Positions 52,954 through 62,391 of a DNA stretch of 64,000 nucleotides are shown here, one piece after another. How positions within the stretch are numbered: the stretch's first letter is position 1; each line of letters begins with the position of its first letter. The DNA lies in the NCBI RefSeq assembly GCF_000012825.1, contig NC_009614.1:3720001-3784000 (forward strand), given 5' to 3'. The translations under genes were made by a program, and so were the position numbers. The notes beneath the pieces are model-generated. The model was given only the letters and a program-made list of their open reading frames with translations, was not told the DNA's origin and did no database searches. This stretch comes from Phocaeicola vulgatus ATCC 8482. Lineage in GTDB: Bacteria > Bacteroidota > Bacteroidia > Bacteroidales > Bacteroidaceae.

Positions 52954-53308
52954 TTATATTCTCAACTCTCTTTGGGGCCTGTTTTTCTCTTTTGGAGTGT
53001 GGCCTACAGCCAGCTTTTCCTTAAGCTCTTTAAATTCATCTTGAACCATTCAAGTATAGGCATTCCGTCAATGCACAACCGGAACTTTCCTTTCTTCTGC
53101 GGATTCCTCTTTACTGTTGCCGTTGAATATGCCGTTCCGGACTTTTCCCGGTGTTCCCGTGAATGCAGTTTCCCCTGAACCCTACGGGTTGGAAGTAGGC
53201 AAGCAGTCTTGTCAGTTCTTCCGTGAATCCCATTTCCCGGCATTGCTCGGCTATCGGCAGCAAGTCTTTTATATCTCCCCGCCCTGACTTGCTTCCACTG
53301 TCTCCTGT
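52954..53308 (-). pseudogene. Decayed gene, at least two frameshifts
   Basis: Protein-like stretches sit in different minus-strand frames. One frame reads GDIKDLLPIAEQCREMGF then TEELTRLLAYFQPVGF (plus ~53280-53180). It changes to a frame reading GKLHSREHREKSGTAYSTA then KKGKFRLCIDGMPILEWFK. A third frame gives DEFKELKEKLAVGHTPKEKN and a stop at 52954. The three join into one plausible C-terminal region of a charged protein such as those on Bacteroides mobile elements. I cannot name it with confidence. Confidence 0.5.
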
Positions 53309-53449
53309 AACGGAAATATTGAGAAAATACGATTATGTGATTCCGGTTATCAGATAGGGAGGAGGTGTAATATTTGGTCTTTTCTTTATCATAATTGTTT
53401 TTTAGACAATAAAATGCTTCTGTCTTTTCGTTTGTATGGTTAATAGAAT

Positions 53450-53457
53450 TATATTTG
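53450..53457 (+). promoter_or_regulatory. -7 box of the GH95 gene
   Basis: TATATTTG, full -7 match, 25 bases before the GH95 start codon. A TTTG lies only 15 nt upstream, shorter than the usual 19-21, so the -33 is weak. Confidence 0.5.
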
Positions 53458-53481
53458 TACATTATACAATATCTATTAACC

Positions 53482-55941
53482 ATGAAAACTTATTCATTAT
53501 TAGCAGGCATTTTATTGTCTTTTTCGTTATCTATTCAGGCTGGTGATCTGAAATTGTGGTATAAGCAACCTGCCGGAACGTGGGTGGAAGCGCTTCCGGT
53601 CGGCAATTCCCGGATGGGAGCGATGGTATATGGCGGAACGGCCCGTGAAGAACTTCAACTAAACGATGAAACCATGTGGGGAGGCAGTCCCTACCGGAAT
53701 GACAAACCGGAAGCATTGGAAAGTCTGCCCCAAGTGCGTGAACTGATTTTCGCCGGAAAAAACATGGAGGCTCAGAACTTGATTCAAGAAAACTTTTATG
53801 CCGGAAAGCATGGTATGCCCTATCAGACAATCGGCAGTTTGATTATAGAAACCCCCGGACATGAAAAGGTTACCGATTATTATCGTGATCTGGATTTGGA
53901 ACGTGCGGTGGCTACTACCCGTTACAAAGTGGATGGCGTGACTTTTCAACGTGAAGTTTTTGCATCATTTCCTGATAAGGTGGTAGTGGTCCGTTTGACA
54001 GCAGACCGGCCGGGAAAACTGAATTTTAAGGTCGGATATGTGTCGCCATTGGAGCATAAAGTCAGCAGGAAAGGAAAGAAATTGGTTCTGACCGGAAAGG
54101 GTAGGGATCATGAGGGAGTGAAAGGATTGATTCGTATGGAAACACAGACACAGGCTGATGTGGATGGAGGTAAGGTGAAAATTGATGACCAAAACATTAC
54201 AGTGGAAGGAGCGGACAGTGTTACTCTGTATGTTTCATCGGGTACGAATTTTATTAATTATCACGATATAAGTGGCAATGAGAGTAAAAAAGCGTCCGGA
54301 TATCTGTCTCTGGCATTGGGACGCCCTTATAGTCAGGTTTTACAGGAGCATATAGCTCTTTATAAAGAGCAGTTTGACCGTGTAAGATTGGATTTGGGAA
54401 CCAGTGAGCGGGCTAAGTTGGAAACTGTCAAACGCATCGAACTGTTCAATGAAGGTAAGGATGTTTCTTTGGCGGTGTTGCTTTTTCAGTATGGACGTTA
54501 TTTGCTTATTTCCTCCTCCCAGCCGGGAGGTCAGCCTGCCAATTTGCAAGGTATATGGAATAATAAACTGGCTGCTCCATGGGATGGAAAATATACCATC
54601 AATATTAATACGGAAATGAATTACTGGCCGGCTGAAGTGACCAATCTGAGTGAAACGCACCAGCCCTTGTTCGAAATGGTGAAAGAATTATCAGTTACCG
54701 GCAGGGAAACGGCACGGACTATGTATGGATGCAACGGATGGGTGGCTCATCACAATACAGATATATGGCGTGCCACCGGTCCGGTGGATAAGGCGTTTTA
54801 TGGTACATGGCCCATGGGAGGTGCTTGGTTGACTACCCACTTGTGGCAGCATTATTTATATAGTGGGGATAAGTTGTTTCTTTCCGAAGCCTATCCGGCA
54901 TTGAAAGGAGCTGCTGATTTTTATCTTGATTATTTGACTGAACATCCTGAATACGGTTGGATGGTGACTGCTCCGTCCATGTCTCCGGAACATGGACCTT
55001 CGGGAGAGGATACTAAAAAAGCTTCAACGATTGTGTCAGGTTGTACGATGGATAATCAGATAATTTTCGATGTGCTTAGCAATGCATTGCATGCGTCAAG
55101 AATTCTGAAAATGTCCGCTTCTTATCAAGATTCTTTGCGGTCTATGTTAAATCGTCTGGCCCCGATGCAGATCGGGAAATACAATCAGCTACAGGAATGG
55201 CTGGAAGACTTGGATAATCCGAATGACAAGCATCGCCATATTTCTCATGTATATGGATTGTTCCCTAGTAATCAGATATCTCCTTACACCCATCCTTTGC
55301 TTTTCCAGGCAGCTAAAAACACGTTGTTACAGCGTGGCGACGAAGCTACCGGTTGGTCCATTGGCTGGAAAGTTAATCTGTGGGCCCGTTTGCTGGACGG
55401 TAATCATGCGTTCCGGATTATTAATAATATGTTGAAGCTGCTGCCTGGAGATGAAGTGAAAGAGGCTTATCCGCAAGGACGGACTTATCCTAATCTGTTT
55501 GATGCTCATCCGCCTTTCCAGATTGACGGCAACTTTGGCTATACTGCCGGTGTGGCTGAAATGTTGTTGCAGAGCCATGACGGAGCTGTACATTTGCTTC
55601 CGGCTCTTCCGGATGCCTGGGCCACAGGAAGTGTGCAAGGACTGGTTGCCCGTGGAGGATTTGTGGTGGATATGAACTGGAATGGCGTGCAGCTGGATAA
55701 AGCGAAGATTCATTCCCGTTTGGGAGGTAATTTGCGTTTACGTTCGTATGTTCCTTTGCGTGGGGTTGGATTAAAAGAGGCAAAAGGTAAGAATCCGAAT
55801 GAATATTATATGCAGGCAGATATCAAAGAGCCTTTGGTTTCCAAGGAGATAAACCCGCAATACCCTGCTTTGTATAAGGTGTATGAATATGACTTGATGA
55901 CAGAACAGGGACAAGATTATATAGTGGAGCGTGGGTTATAA
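53482..55941 (+). CDS. GH95 family glycoside hydrolase (alpha-L-fucosidase/galactosidase)
   Basis: 819 residues from ATG 53482 (an in-frame ATG nine codons earlier gives a worse signal). Signal peptide [19 protein letters not shown], mature start [30 protein letters not shown], the GH95 opening. The active-site region aligns by motif: N374 and N376 in [15 protein letters not shown]503 in MSPEHG, and D682 in IDGNFG, corresponding to the Asn/Glu/Asp catalytic set of B. bifidum AfcA. GH95 enzymes are inverting 1,2-alpha-L-fucosidases, or alpha-L-galactosidases, and work in the periplasm on host glycans, milk sugars or plant xyloglucan. No SusC/D pair is near. Ends in a strong hairpin terminator. 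Confidence 0.95.
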   Translation: MKTYSLLAGILLSFSLSIQAGDLKLWYKQPAGTWVEALPVGNSRMGAMVYGGTAREELQLNDETMWGGSPYRNDKPEALESLPQVRELIFAGKNMEAQNLIQENFYAGKHGMPYQTIGSLIIETPGHEKVTDYYRDLDLERAVATTRYKVDGVTFQREVFASFPDKVVVVRLTADRPGKLNFKVGYVSPLEHKVSRKGKKLVLTGKGRDHEGVKGLIRMETQTQADVDGGKVKIDDQNITVEGADSVTLYVSSGTNFINYHDISGNESKKASGYLSLALGRPYSQVLQEHIALYKEQFDRVRLDLGTSERAKLETVKRIELFNEGKDVSLAVLLFQYGRYLLISSSQPGGQPANLQGIWNNKLAAPWDGKYTININTEMNYWPAEVTNLSETHQPLFEMVKELSVTGRETARTMYGCNGWVAHHNTDIWRATGPVDKAFYGTWPMGGAWLTTHLWQHYLYSGDKLFLSEAYPALKGAADFYLDYLTEHPEYGWMVTAPSMSPEHGPSGEDTKKASTIVSGCTMDNQIIFDVLSNALHASRILKMSASYQDSLRSMLNRLAPMQIGKYNQLQEWLEDLDNPNDKHRHISHVYGLFPSNQISPYTHPLLFQAAKNTLLQRGDEATGWSIGWKVNLWARLLDGNHAFRIINNMLKLLPGDEVKEAYPQGRTYPNLFDAHPPFQIDGNFGYTAGVAEMLLQSHDGAVHLLPALPDAWATGSVQGLVARGGFVVDMNWNGVQLDKAKIHSRLGGNLRLRSYVPLRGVGLKEAKGKNPNEYYMQADIKEPLVSKEINPQYPALYKVYEYDLMTEQGQDYIVERGL

Positions 55942-55951
55942 TACATGAAGA

Positions 55952-55992
55952 TGCCCAAAGTGATTTGTGCATTATTTCACTTTGGGCACTTT
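55952..55992 (+). terminator. Terminator of the GH95 gene
   Basis: Perfect 12-bp stem TGCCCAAAGTGA / TCACTTTGGGCA with a 13-nt loop (55952-55988), followed by CTTTTG. Lies ten bases after the GH95 stop. Confidence 0.7.
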
Positions 55993-56020
55993 TGTGAATG
56001 GAAGTGTCATGGTGTAGTTA

Positions 56021-56752
56021 TCAGATGGCTTCCTTCTTTTCCAATTCTAATGCTCTGGGAAAAATGATATTGTTTTCCAGGTGGATATGTTCATGTAATG
56101 CCTCTTCAAATTGTTTCAATTGTTGTAAAACCAAGCGGAAGCTGGCACAAGCATCTTCAGGGGCGGTGAATCCGTTGGTTAATGAAGAGATTTTTTCAAA
56201 ACGTTCTCCTTCGTGATTATGTTCATCTTCCATCACTTCGATGGGATACAGAATGGTGCCGCAATGGAATTTAGCTACTTTCAAGCCTTCCTCTTTGGCT
56301 TGGAACATTTCATAAACATAAGGAAATAATACATTCTCTTCTTTTGATAAATGATTTTCCAAATCAAGAAGCGAGTCGCGGAACAGTGCCTGGACTTGCA
56401 GTAACTCTGGATGATTCTTTGAATGCGCTTCGGTTACTTTGGTTAATAATGCTTCTATTTGCGGACCTTTGGCACGGATTCCCCGATGGTGTATTTTCAA
56501 TACATAGTCTATTAATAAATCGATGGGCCATCCGGCAAAGTCAGGAGCATTACTAACCGTATTCTCTTGTAATTCATTTAATTCATGTGCTACTGCTTCG
56601 GGATCAATACCACGGTTCCGGCAGGCTTCTGCAAACGGAGTATTGCCATGGCAGCAAAAATCAATATGGTAACGGGAGAATACTTTGGTTGTATCAAAGT
56701 TGCCGGCTACAATTTGTCCGACTGTACATGAATGGTAATTTTTCTGTTTCAT
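56021..56752 (-). CDS. ric: Iron-sulfur cluster repair di-iron protein (RIC/YtfE/ScdA)
   Basis: 243 residues from ATG 56752 (MKQKNYHSCTVGQIVAGN); the extension to 56785 overlaps hcp. The N-terminal ScdA_N domain has the conserved HIDFCCHGN motif (residues ~28-36). The hemerythrin-like part has metal histidines in KIHHRGIRAK, EAHSKNHPEL, NHLSKEENVLFPYV, MEDEHNHEGERF and LHEHIHLENNIIFPRA. Repairs Fe-S clusters damaged by NO or H2O2 and releases iron or NO. It starts 11 bp after hcp, so both share an mRNA for nitrosative stress. Confidence 0.95.
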   Translation of the reverse strand: MKQKNYHSCTVGQIVAGNFDTTKVFSRYHIDFCCHGNTPFAEACRNRGIDPEAVAHELNELQENTVSNAPDFAGWPIDLLIDYVLKIHHRGIRAKGPQIEALLTKVTEAHSKNHPELLQVQALFRDSLLDLENHLSKEENVLFPYVYEMFQAKEEGLKVAKFHCGTILYPIEVMEDEHNHEGERFEKISSLTNGFTAPEDACASFRLVLQQLKQFEEALHEHIHLENNIIFPRALELEKKEAI

Positions 56753-56763
56753 AATTATTCCGT

Positions 56764-58422
56764 TTATCCGTTCGTTAATCCCCATTTTCTCATATCACTT
56801 TCTACTGTACCGATACCGCTTACTCCAAAGTTTTCGACCAGTACTTTCGTCACGTTGGGCGAGAGGAATGCGGGTAAGGTGGGACCAAGATGAATCTCTT
56901 TTATGCCCAAACTGAGTAATGCCAGCAATACGATTACCGCTTTCTGTTCATACCAGGCGATATTGTAAACAATGGGCAGTTCATTGATGTCATGTAGCCC
57001 GAATACTTCCTTCAGTTTGAGGGCGATGACTGCCAATGAATAGCTATCGTTACATTGTCCTGCGTCCAAAACACGCGGAATGCCATTAATGTCACCTAAC
57101 CCTAGTTTGTTATAACGATATTTAGCACATCCCGCAGTCAAAATGACTGTGTCTTTGGGGAGCATCTCGGCAAAAGTGGTGTAGTAATCACGACTGCGCA
57201 TACGTCCGTCACAACCTGCCATGACGATGAACTTACGGATAGCTCCGCTCTTTACCGCTTCTACGACCTTGTCTGCTAGTTGTAATACCTGATTATGGGC
57301 AAAACCACCAACGATTTCTCCATGTTCTATTTCTGTCGGTGCGGCACATTGTTTGGCTGTTTCTATAATTTCAGTATAGTCCTTATGTCCTTTCTCGTCT
57401 GCTGTAATATGCTTGCAGCCGGGATATCCGGTAGAATTAGTGGTAAACATGCGTTCTTTATAAGTGGCATTGGGCAGAGGGGGAACGATGCAGTTGGTTG
57501 TGAACAGGATAGGACCATTGAACGAGGTAAACTCCTCCCGTTGTTTCCACCAGGCATTTCCATAGTTTCCTGCAAAATGTGTATATTTTTTAAATGCCGG
57601 ATAGTAATGTGCAGGAAGCATTTCACCGTGAGTATATACGTCCACGCCACTGTCTTTGGTTTGTTCCAACAATTCTTCCAGATCATGCAGGTCATGTCCG
57701 CTTATCAGAATACCGGGGCGAGTACCTGTTCCTATATTTACATGGGTAATTTCCGGATTGCCATACCTGGAAGTATTTGCCTTGTCGAGCAGAGCCATTG
57801 TTCGAACGCCTATTTCACCTGTTTTCAGTGCTAATACAGTCAGTTCATCAGCCGATAAAGATTTTGTTGTAATTTGTGCGATGGTGTTCTGCATGAAACG
57901 ATGAATACTTTCGTCATTATGTCCTAACCTCATGGCATGTTCCAGATAAGCAGCCATTCCTTTCAGACCATACATAATCAGTTCTTTTAAAGAGCGTAGA
58001 TCCTCGTTTTGTTCACGTAATACGCCGACTGTTGCGGCTTTTGCATCATATTCATCGTGGCTGCCTTTCCAATTTAATTCATCGGCTTCCGGCAGAGGAA
58101 TGTCCTTGGCAGAGGCTTGATGCTTAAGGTCATCACGTATTGCTAATCCTTTGTCAATGCGTTTCGTAATGCTTTCGTCATCGAAATTGGCATTGGTAAT
58201 GGTACAGAATAAGGCGTCTACAATGAAATTGTCCACTTCTTTTTCAACGGGGAGGGAATGCTGGCGCAATTGATCCGCCACAACAGAAATTCCTCGTACT
58301 ACAAAGAGCAATAAATCCATGGTACGTGCTGTAGTTGCATTTTTTCCACAAACACCTTTTAAGGTGCAACCGAAACCTTTGGCCGTTTCCTGACATTGGA
58401 AACAAAACATGTTATTCTCCAT
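56764..58422 (-). CDS. hcp: Hydroxylamine reductase / hybrid-cluster protein Hcp
   Basis: 552 residues from ATG 58422 ([14 protein letters not shown]); ATG 58434 and ATG 58410, the latter with GGAG seven bases upstream, are alternatives. The N-terminal CFQC-x8-C-x5-C motif binds the cubane cluster. The hybrid-cluster ligands are visible in [22 protein letters not shown] and [12 protein letters not shown], with conserved His and Glu in [11 protein letters not shown] and [10 protein letters not shown]. Reduces NO (to N2O) and hydroxylamine. Divergent from a Crp/Fnr regulator across a shared promoter palindrome. Confidence 0.97.
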   Translation of the reverse strand: MENNMFCFQCQETAKGFGCTLKGVCGKNATTARTMDLLLFVVRGISVVADQLRQHSLPVEKEVDNFIVDALFCTITNANFDDESITKRIDKGLAIRDDLKHQASAKDIPLPEADELNWKGSHDEYDAKAATVGVLREQNEDLRSLKELIMYGLKGMAAYLEHAMRLGHNDESIHRFMQNTIAQITTKSLSADELTVLALKTGEIGVRTMALLDKANTSRYGNPEITHVNIGTGTRPGILISGHDLHDLEELLEQTKDSGVDVYTHGEMLPAHYYPAFKKYTHFAGNYGNAWWKQREEFTSFNGPILFTTNCIVPPLPNATYKERMFTTNSTGYPGCKHITADEKGHKDYTEIIETAKQCAAPTEIEHGEIVGGFAHNQVLQLADKVVEAVKSGAIRKFIVMAGCDGRMRSRDYYTTFAEMLPKDTVILTAGCAKYRYNKLGLGDINGIPRVLDAGQCNDSYSLAVIALKLKEVFGLHDINELPIVYNIAWYEQKAVIVLLALLSLGIKEIHLGPTLPAFLSPNVTKVLVENFGVSGIGTVESDMRKWGLTNG

Positions 58423-58449
58423 ATCTTTTTTCATTTTAATGATTTCTAT

Positions 58450-58467
58450 TACTTTTGTGCAAAAGTA
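58450..58467. promoter_or_regulatory. Overlapping divergent -7 boxes between hcp and the Crp/Fnr gene
   Basis: TACTTTTG (plus, 58450-58457) and CAAAAGTA (58460-58467, TACTTTTG on the minus strand) are two full -7 boxes two bases apart, forming a near-perfect palindrome. Initiation from one should exclude the other. Weak -33 on both sides suggests that an activator is needed. Confidence 0.7.
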
Positions 58468-58536
58468 GACGGTTTTCGTCTTTTAAGTTGTACCATATGT
58501 TACAGCGGATACAAATAACAGTTAAAAGAAAGTAGG

Positions 58537-59127
58537 ATGGAACTGACAGGATTATTGCAGATGGCTCCTTTCCGGGGAATGAAAGAGGAAGAATTGGTTG
58601 CTTTCCTATTCGGACTTCCGAATAGTTTGAAGCACTTTGAACCGGGTGATATCATTGCCCGGCAAGGTGACTTATGTAAAGGGCTGTACATTCTTGCATC
58701 GGGAAGTGTACGGGCGGGAATGATAAATGATGAAGGGAAAGAACTGACGGTAGAAGAAATTGGAGCTCCTAACTTGCTGGCTTCGGCTTTTATTTTTGCC
58801 ACTGAAAATCGTTTTCCCGTTAATGTAGAGGCAATAGGACCTTGTGAGGTTTTTGTAATAGGTAAAGAAAGATTTTTAGAATTTATGCGTTTGCATCCAT
58901 TGATGATGCAGAATTTTTTGAAGGATATTTCGGACAGGAGTGTCTTTTTAAGCAGGAAATTGAATGAGTTTGCTTTGTTGAATTTAAAGACTCGTTTGTT
59001 GAAATATCTAGAAACACATTCTGTTATTCATAATCAGCAGGAGGTGGCGCAGAAGCTGGGAGTTACTCGTCCGTCATTGGCCAGGGCGCTGTCTGAACTG
59101 GTGAATGAAGGGAAAATAAAGAAATAA
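58537..59127 (+). CDS. Crp/Fnr family transcriptional regulator
   Basis: 196 residues. Cyclic-nucleotide-binding jelly-roll domain (residues ~8-125: FEPGDIIARQGDLCKGLYILASGSVRAG to ATENRFPVNVEAIGPCEVFVIGKERF), dimer helix (FLKDISDRSVFLSRKLNEFALL) and helix-turn-helix QQEVAQKLGVTRPSLARALSELVNEGKIKK at the C-terminus. The Cys cluster of Fnr is absent; sensing may be by haem or another ligand, as in DNR/NrpR-like regulators. Its position opposite hcp-ric suggests that it controls them in response to NO or redox state. Confidence 0.93.
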   Translation: MELTGLLQMAPFRGMKEEELVAFLFGLPNSLKHFEPGDIIARQGDLCKGLYILASGSVRAGMINDEGKELTVEEIGAPNLLASAFIFATENRFPVNVEAIGPCEVFVIGKERFLEFMRLHPLMMQNFLKDISDRSVFLSRKLNEFALLNLKTRLLKYLETHSVIHNQQEVAQKLGVTRPSLARALSELVNEGKIKK

Positions 59128-59325
59128 ATTGAGATTTCTTTTTTATGGGTAAAGTGGAAAAACGTATCTTGTATCTTTGAGAGTTTTTGTGTGTAACCCA
59201 TTCTTGTGAAAGTGTTCAAGGTGTTTTGTTATAAATACTTTGACTTTAAAGAAAAGGATCTTTGTCTATAAGGATTGGTTCTTTTGAAATGAGGACCATA
59301 TTGAAATTTTCTTGATTAAAAAAGA

Positions 59326-59376
59326 GGGTGAATTCAAGACCCTTTATGTGATTCTTTTGTCTTGATTCACCCTTTT
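59326..59376. terminator. Bidirectional terminator between Crp/Fnr gene and sulfatase
   Basis: GGGTGAATTCAAGAC / GTCTTG.ATTCACCC, 14 bp with a single-base bulge, loop 18 nt. TTTT follows on the plus strand, and CTTTTTT follows on the minus strand after a few bases, so it can serve both convergent genes. The 198 bp before it (from 59128) hold no gene. Confidence 0.7.
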
Positions 59377-59407
59377 GGAAATATTGGGTTGGTGTGTATT
59401 CAGCATG

Positions 59408-60955
59408 TTACTTCATCTGAATACTTTTATCTCGTACTTTTCTCAATATTTGTTGTAATTCGAATACTTTTTCGGGATGTTCAGTCGCTAAATTCACCTT
59501 TTCACCTGCTTGTTTCATATCATATAACTGGGGAATACCTAAATAACCAGTTTCAATTTTCGGACCCCATGGAATCATTTTAGGACCATCGCTGCCTTCA
59601 ATAAATTTCCAATCTTTAGTACGCACGGATAGGGTGTGATTGGATGCCTGTTCAATAACCCATGGGCGGTCTGTTTTGTCTTGTCCTAATAGATTTGCTA
59701 ATCGGTTGTAGCTGTCGGGAGCACTTCCTTTCGGAATACGGGCATCTACCAGAGAAGCTAGTGATGCCAGCCAGTCTATTTGCGAAATAAGCACATCGCT
59801 GACTTCCGGCTTGTTGATGGCTTTAGGCCAGTGTACAATTACAGGAACACGAGTCCCCCCTTCAAATGCACTGTATTTTCCACCTCTCAGGTTGCCGGCA
59901 GGTTCGTGCCCGTTCAGTAACTCTTCTGCCTTGTCATCATATCCGTCGTCTACTACCGGTCCATTGTCGCTGGAAAGAATAATTAATGTGTTCTGGGTTA
60001 ATCCCATTTTATCGAGGGCTTCGAGTAACTGACCTACACTCCAGTCAAATTGTGCGATAGCATCACCGCGCAGTCCCATCTTGTTTTTACCACGGAAACG
60101 ATTGTGTGGAAAACGGGGAACGTGCACATCATTAGTGGCGAAATACATAAAGAAAGGCTCGTCTTTATGTTGTTTGATAAAATCAACTGCATGTGCGGTA
60201 ATGGAATCGGCTATATTTTCATCTTTCCATAATGCTTTGCCACCTCCTTTCATATAACCGATTCGGCTGATACCGTTCACGATAGACATATCATGACCGT
60301 GACTCGGTTTCAGATTATATAAAAGTTCAGGGTTGTCTTTTCCGGTAGGTTCACCGGGGAAATTTTTTATATAGCTTACTTCTATCGGAGCTGAAGGATC
60401 ATAATTGGCTACTTGGCCATTCTCGATAAATACACAGGGAACCCGGTCGGCTGTGGCTGCCATGATATAGGAATAGTCAAACCCCAAATCACCTAGAGAA
60501 GCAGAGAGAGGAGCATTCCAGTCTTGTTGTGCAGTTTTATCACCTAATCCTAAATGCCATTTGCCAAATGCTCCTGTGGCATAGCCGGAGCTTTTAAACA
60601 TATCTGCCATAGTATATTGCTCGGGACGTATAATCATTCCTGCATTGCCGGCAGCTACATCTGTTCCGGGTTTACGCCATGCATATTCTCCGGTCAGCAT
60701 GGAATATCTGGATGGGGTACTGGTAGCGGCGGTAGCGTGTGCGTTGATAAATCGTATCCCTTCGGATGCCAGACGGTTGACATTTGGAGTTTGTACGTTT
60801 TTTGCTCCATAACACTCCAAGTCACCATATCCTAAATCATCAGCATAGATGAAGATAACATTGGGCTTGTCTGTATTTTGATTTTTGTTTTCCGCATGAA
60901 CAGCCAAGCATGAAGTAAGTGCCAATGAAAGCATTCCGTAATGTCTTTTTTTCAT
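59408..60955 (-). CDS. Secreted Ser-type sulfatase (S1 family)
   Basis: 515 residues from ATG 60955; an open frame continues upstream to 61135 but across the promoter. Signal peptide RHYGMLSLALTSCLAVHA. The sulfatase motif is S79-T-P-S-R, so the catalytic formylglycine must come from Ser and needs the radical-SAM enzyme anSME. Metal-binding residues appear in YADDLGYGD (DD) and SSDNGPV (DN), and the lysine-histidine pair in FGKWHLG. The family removes sulfate from sulfated glycans such as mucin or glycosaminoglycans; the substrate here is unknown. Alone, without a SusC/D pair. Confidence 0.95.
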   Translation of the reverse strand: MKKRHYGMLSLALTSCLAVHAENKNQNTDKPNVIFIYADDLGYGDLECYGAKNVQTPNVNRLASEGIRFINAHATAATSTPSRYSMLTGEYAWRKPGTDVAAGNAGMIIRPEQYTMADMFKSSGYATGAFGKWHLGLGDKTAQQDWNAPLSASLGDLGFDYSYIMAATADRVPCVFIENGQVANYDPSAPIEVSYIKNFPGEPTGKDNPELLYNLKPSHGHDMSIVNGISRIGYMKGGGKALWKDENIADSITAHAVDFIKQHKDEPFFMYFATNDVHVPRFPHNRFRGKNKMGLRGDAIAQFDWSVGQLLEALDKMGLTQNTLIILSSDNGPVVDDGYDDKAEELLNGHEPAGNLRGGKYSAFEGGTRVPVIVHWPKAINKPEVSDVLISQIDWLASLASLVDARIPKGSAPDSYNRLANLLGQDKTDRPWVIEQASNHTLSVRTKDWKFIEGSDGPKMIPWGPKIETGYLGIPQLYDMKQAGEKVNLATEHPEKVFELQQILRKVRDKSIQMK

Positions 60956-60989
60956 AGTAATTATATTGTTTAGTGAGTAATCAATTCTA

Positions 60990-60997
60990 CAAAGATA
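60990..60997 (-). promoter_or_regulatory. -7 box of the sulfatase gene
   Basis: CAAAGATA on the plus strand, TATCTTTG on the minus, full -7 match, 35 bases before the sulfatase ATG. No -33 at standard spacing; the word AATTCTACAAA occurs here and again at about 61023-61033. Confidence 0.5.
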
Positions 60998-61149
60998 AAG
61001 ATATATTTTAAAAACGGGGATTAATTCTACAAAATTGTGGAATGAAATTGTGGTATTTCTACATAATGTGAAAAATGAAATAATGGTTATTTTGTTGATT
61101 TTTAGAGTATTGGATGCCGATGTGCCCCATGGCATATTTTTTGTTATGT

Positions 61150-61310
61150 AAATTAATGTAATACACTAAAAACTAAACTTTAAAATATATAACCATTTGC
61201 CTTAACAAAACAAGGCTGAAAAGCCATGTTCCCCCTGAATGGGAAAATCTGTATATAACTCAGTTTTAAGCTTCCCGGTTCGTGACGAATCGGGAAGTTT
61301 CTATTATTTC
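61150..61310 (+). ncRNA. Candidate structured small RNA or leader
   Basis: In a 480-bp gap without genes lie, in order: GCCTT/AAGGC (61199-61216), a hairpin GGCT-GAAA-AGCC with a GNRA loop (61214-61225) that competes with it, TTCCC/GGGAA (61229-61245), and a strong 12-bp terminator-like hairpin CTTCCCGG.../...CGGGAAG (61271-61297) followed by TTTCTATTATTT. No open frame fits. It could be a small RNA or the leader of the NigD-like gene. Confidence 0.4.
61271..61309 (+). terminator. Terminator-like hairpin upstream of the NigD-like gene
   Basis: 12-bp stem with one G-T pair (CTTCCCGGTTCG / CGAATCGGGAAG), 3-nt loop, followed by a moderately T-rich run. No gene ends here on the plus strand. Confidence 0.6.
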
Positions 61311-61394
61311 CTTGATGAATCTGGTTTTTCTACAAGACTTTTACTGAAAATAAGTTAATATTAATGGATGATATGCAGTATTCGATCTCTTTCT

Positions 61395-61408
61395 TACTTT
61401 TAAAAGTA
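61395..61408. promoter_or_regulatory. Palindromic promoter-like site before the NigD-like gene
   Basis: TACTTTTAAAAGTA, a perfect 14-bp palindrome whose halves are one mismatch from the -7 box TAnnTTTG, 25 bases before the ATG. Confidence 0.35.
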
Positions 61409-61433
61409 GAAAATAGATTAATACATTATAGTT

Positions 61434-62171
61434 ATGAAAAAGTTGAACCTTTTATTATTAGCATTCCTGGCAGTTATGGGAGTCACTTTCCAATCATGTG
61501 ATGATGATGATGGTTACTCTCTTGGTGATGTGGCAGTGGATTGGGCTACTGTAAATGTGAAAGGTGCCCATGTTTATGACTTTACAGGTGACAGATGGGG
61601 ACAAATCTGGCCTGCAACGACTGATTATTTTTGGTATTCCCCGATAGATGGACAACGGGTTATTCTTTATTTCAATCCTTTGTATGATAATTATCCGGAA
61701 GGATATGATTGCTCAGTCAAAGTGTTGAGTATAAAGGAAATTCTAACTAAACCTATAGAGGAGCTGACAGCAGAGAATGAAGAAGAGTTTGGAAATGATC
61801 CTGTAGATATATTTGAAGATAATATGTGGATTAGTGGCGGTTATTTGAATATTATTTTTAATCAGAACATGCCTTCTAAAGTGAAACATTTGGTTAGTTT
61901 GGTAAAAAACACTACAATTACGCCCGATCAGGATGGCTATATTCATTTAGAATATCGTTACAATACGTATGCTGATACTACTGGTTATTGGAGAAACGGT
62001 GCGGTATCCTTTAATTTGAATTCTTTGGAAATAACATCGGAAACAAAGGGTATAAAGGTAAAAATAAACTCGGCTAAAAATGGTGAAAAGGAAGTCTCTT
62101 TTGATTTAAAAGAAACACCGTCACCAGTAGGCTTGAGCCAAATGGATTTTTCTCAAATGGAAATCAAATAA
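61434..62171 (+). CDS. NigD-like lipoprotein
   Basis: 245 residues with a lipoprotein signal (NLLLLAFLAVMGVTFQSC, Cys ~22) followed by an acidic DDDDG stretch typical of Bacteroides surface lipoproteins. GDRWGQIWPATTDYFWYSPIDGQRVILYFNPLYD and the C-terminal WRNGAVSFNLNSLE fit the NigD-like N- and C-terminal domains. Function unknown; named after a gene in a bacteriocin-like operon. Ends before a GC-rich hairpin at 62202-62236 (GCCCCTTGCGTC / GATGCAGGGGGC) that may be its terminator. Confidence 0.85.
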   Translation: MKKLNLLLLAFLAVMGVTFQSCDDDDGYSLGDVAVDWATVNVKGAHVYDFTGDRWGQIWPATTDYFWYSPIDGQRVILYFNPLYDNYPEGYDCSVKVLSIKEILTKPIEELTAENEEEFGNDPVDIFEDNMWISGGYLNIIFNQNMPSKVKHLVSLVKNTTITPDQDGYIHLEYRYNTYADTTGYWRNGAVSFNLNSLEITSETKGIKVKINSAKNGEKEVSFDLKETPSPVGLSQMDFSQMEIK

Positions 62172-62201
62172 TTAGGGTTTGATTAGAGAGAGTTGTGTGT
62201 G

Positions 62202-62236
62202 GCCCCTTGCGTCTTGTTGTGGTAGATGCAGGGGGC
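62202..62236 (+). terminator. Hairpin after the NigD-like gene
   Basis: 12-bp stem with two G-T pairs (GCCCCTTGCGTC / GATGCAGGGGGC), 11-nt loop, no strong T run behind it. The remaining sequence to the response regulator at 62392 is AT-rich and empty. Confidence 0.45.
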
Positions 62237-62391
62237 TGATTGTATAGTTGATAACGATTTTTAGTTTGATATTTGTTGTTTATTAGTCGGGTGATGGAAA
62301 AAATTGTATGGTTTCTTCGTTTTTTTTCTTATTTCAGTGTTTTTTCAGAATTATCTTGTTTCTTTGTCTTTAAGAACCAAAAGTAGGACTT

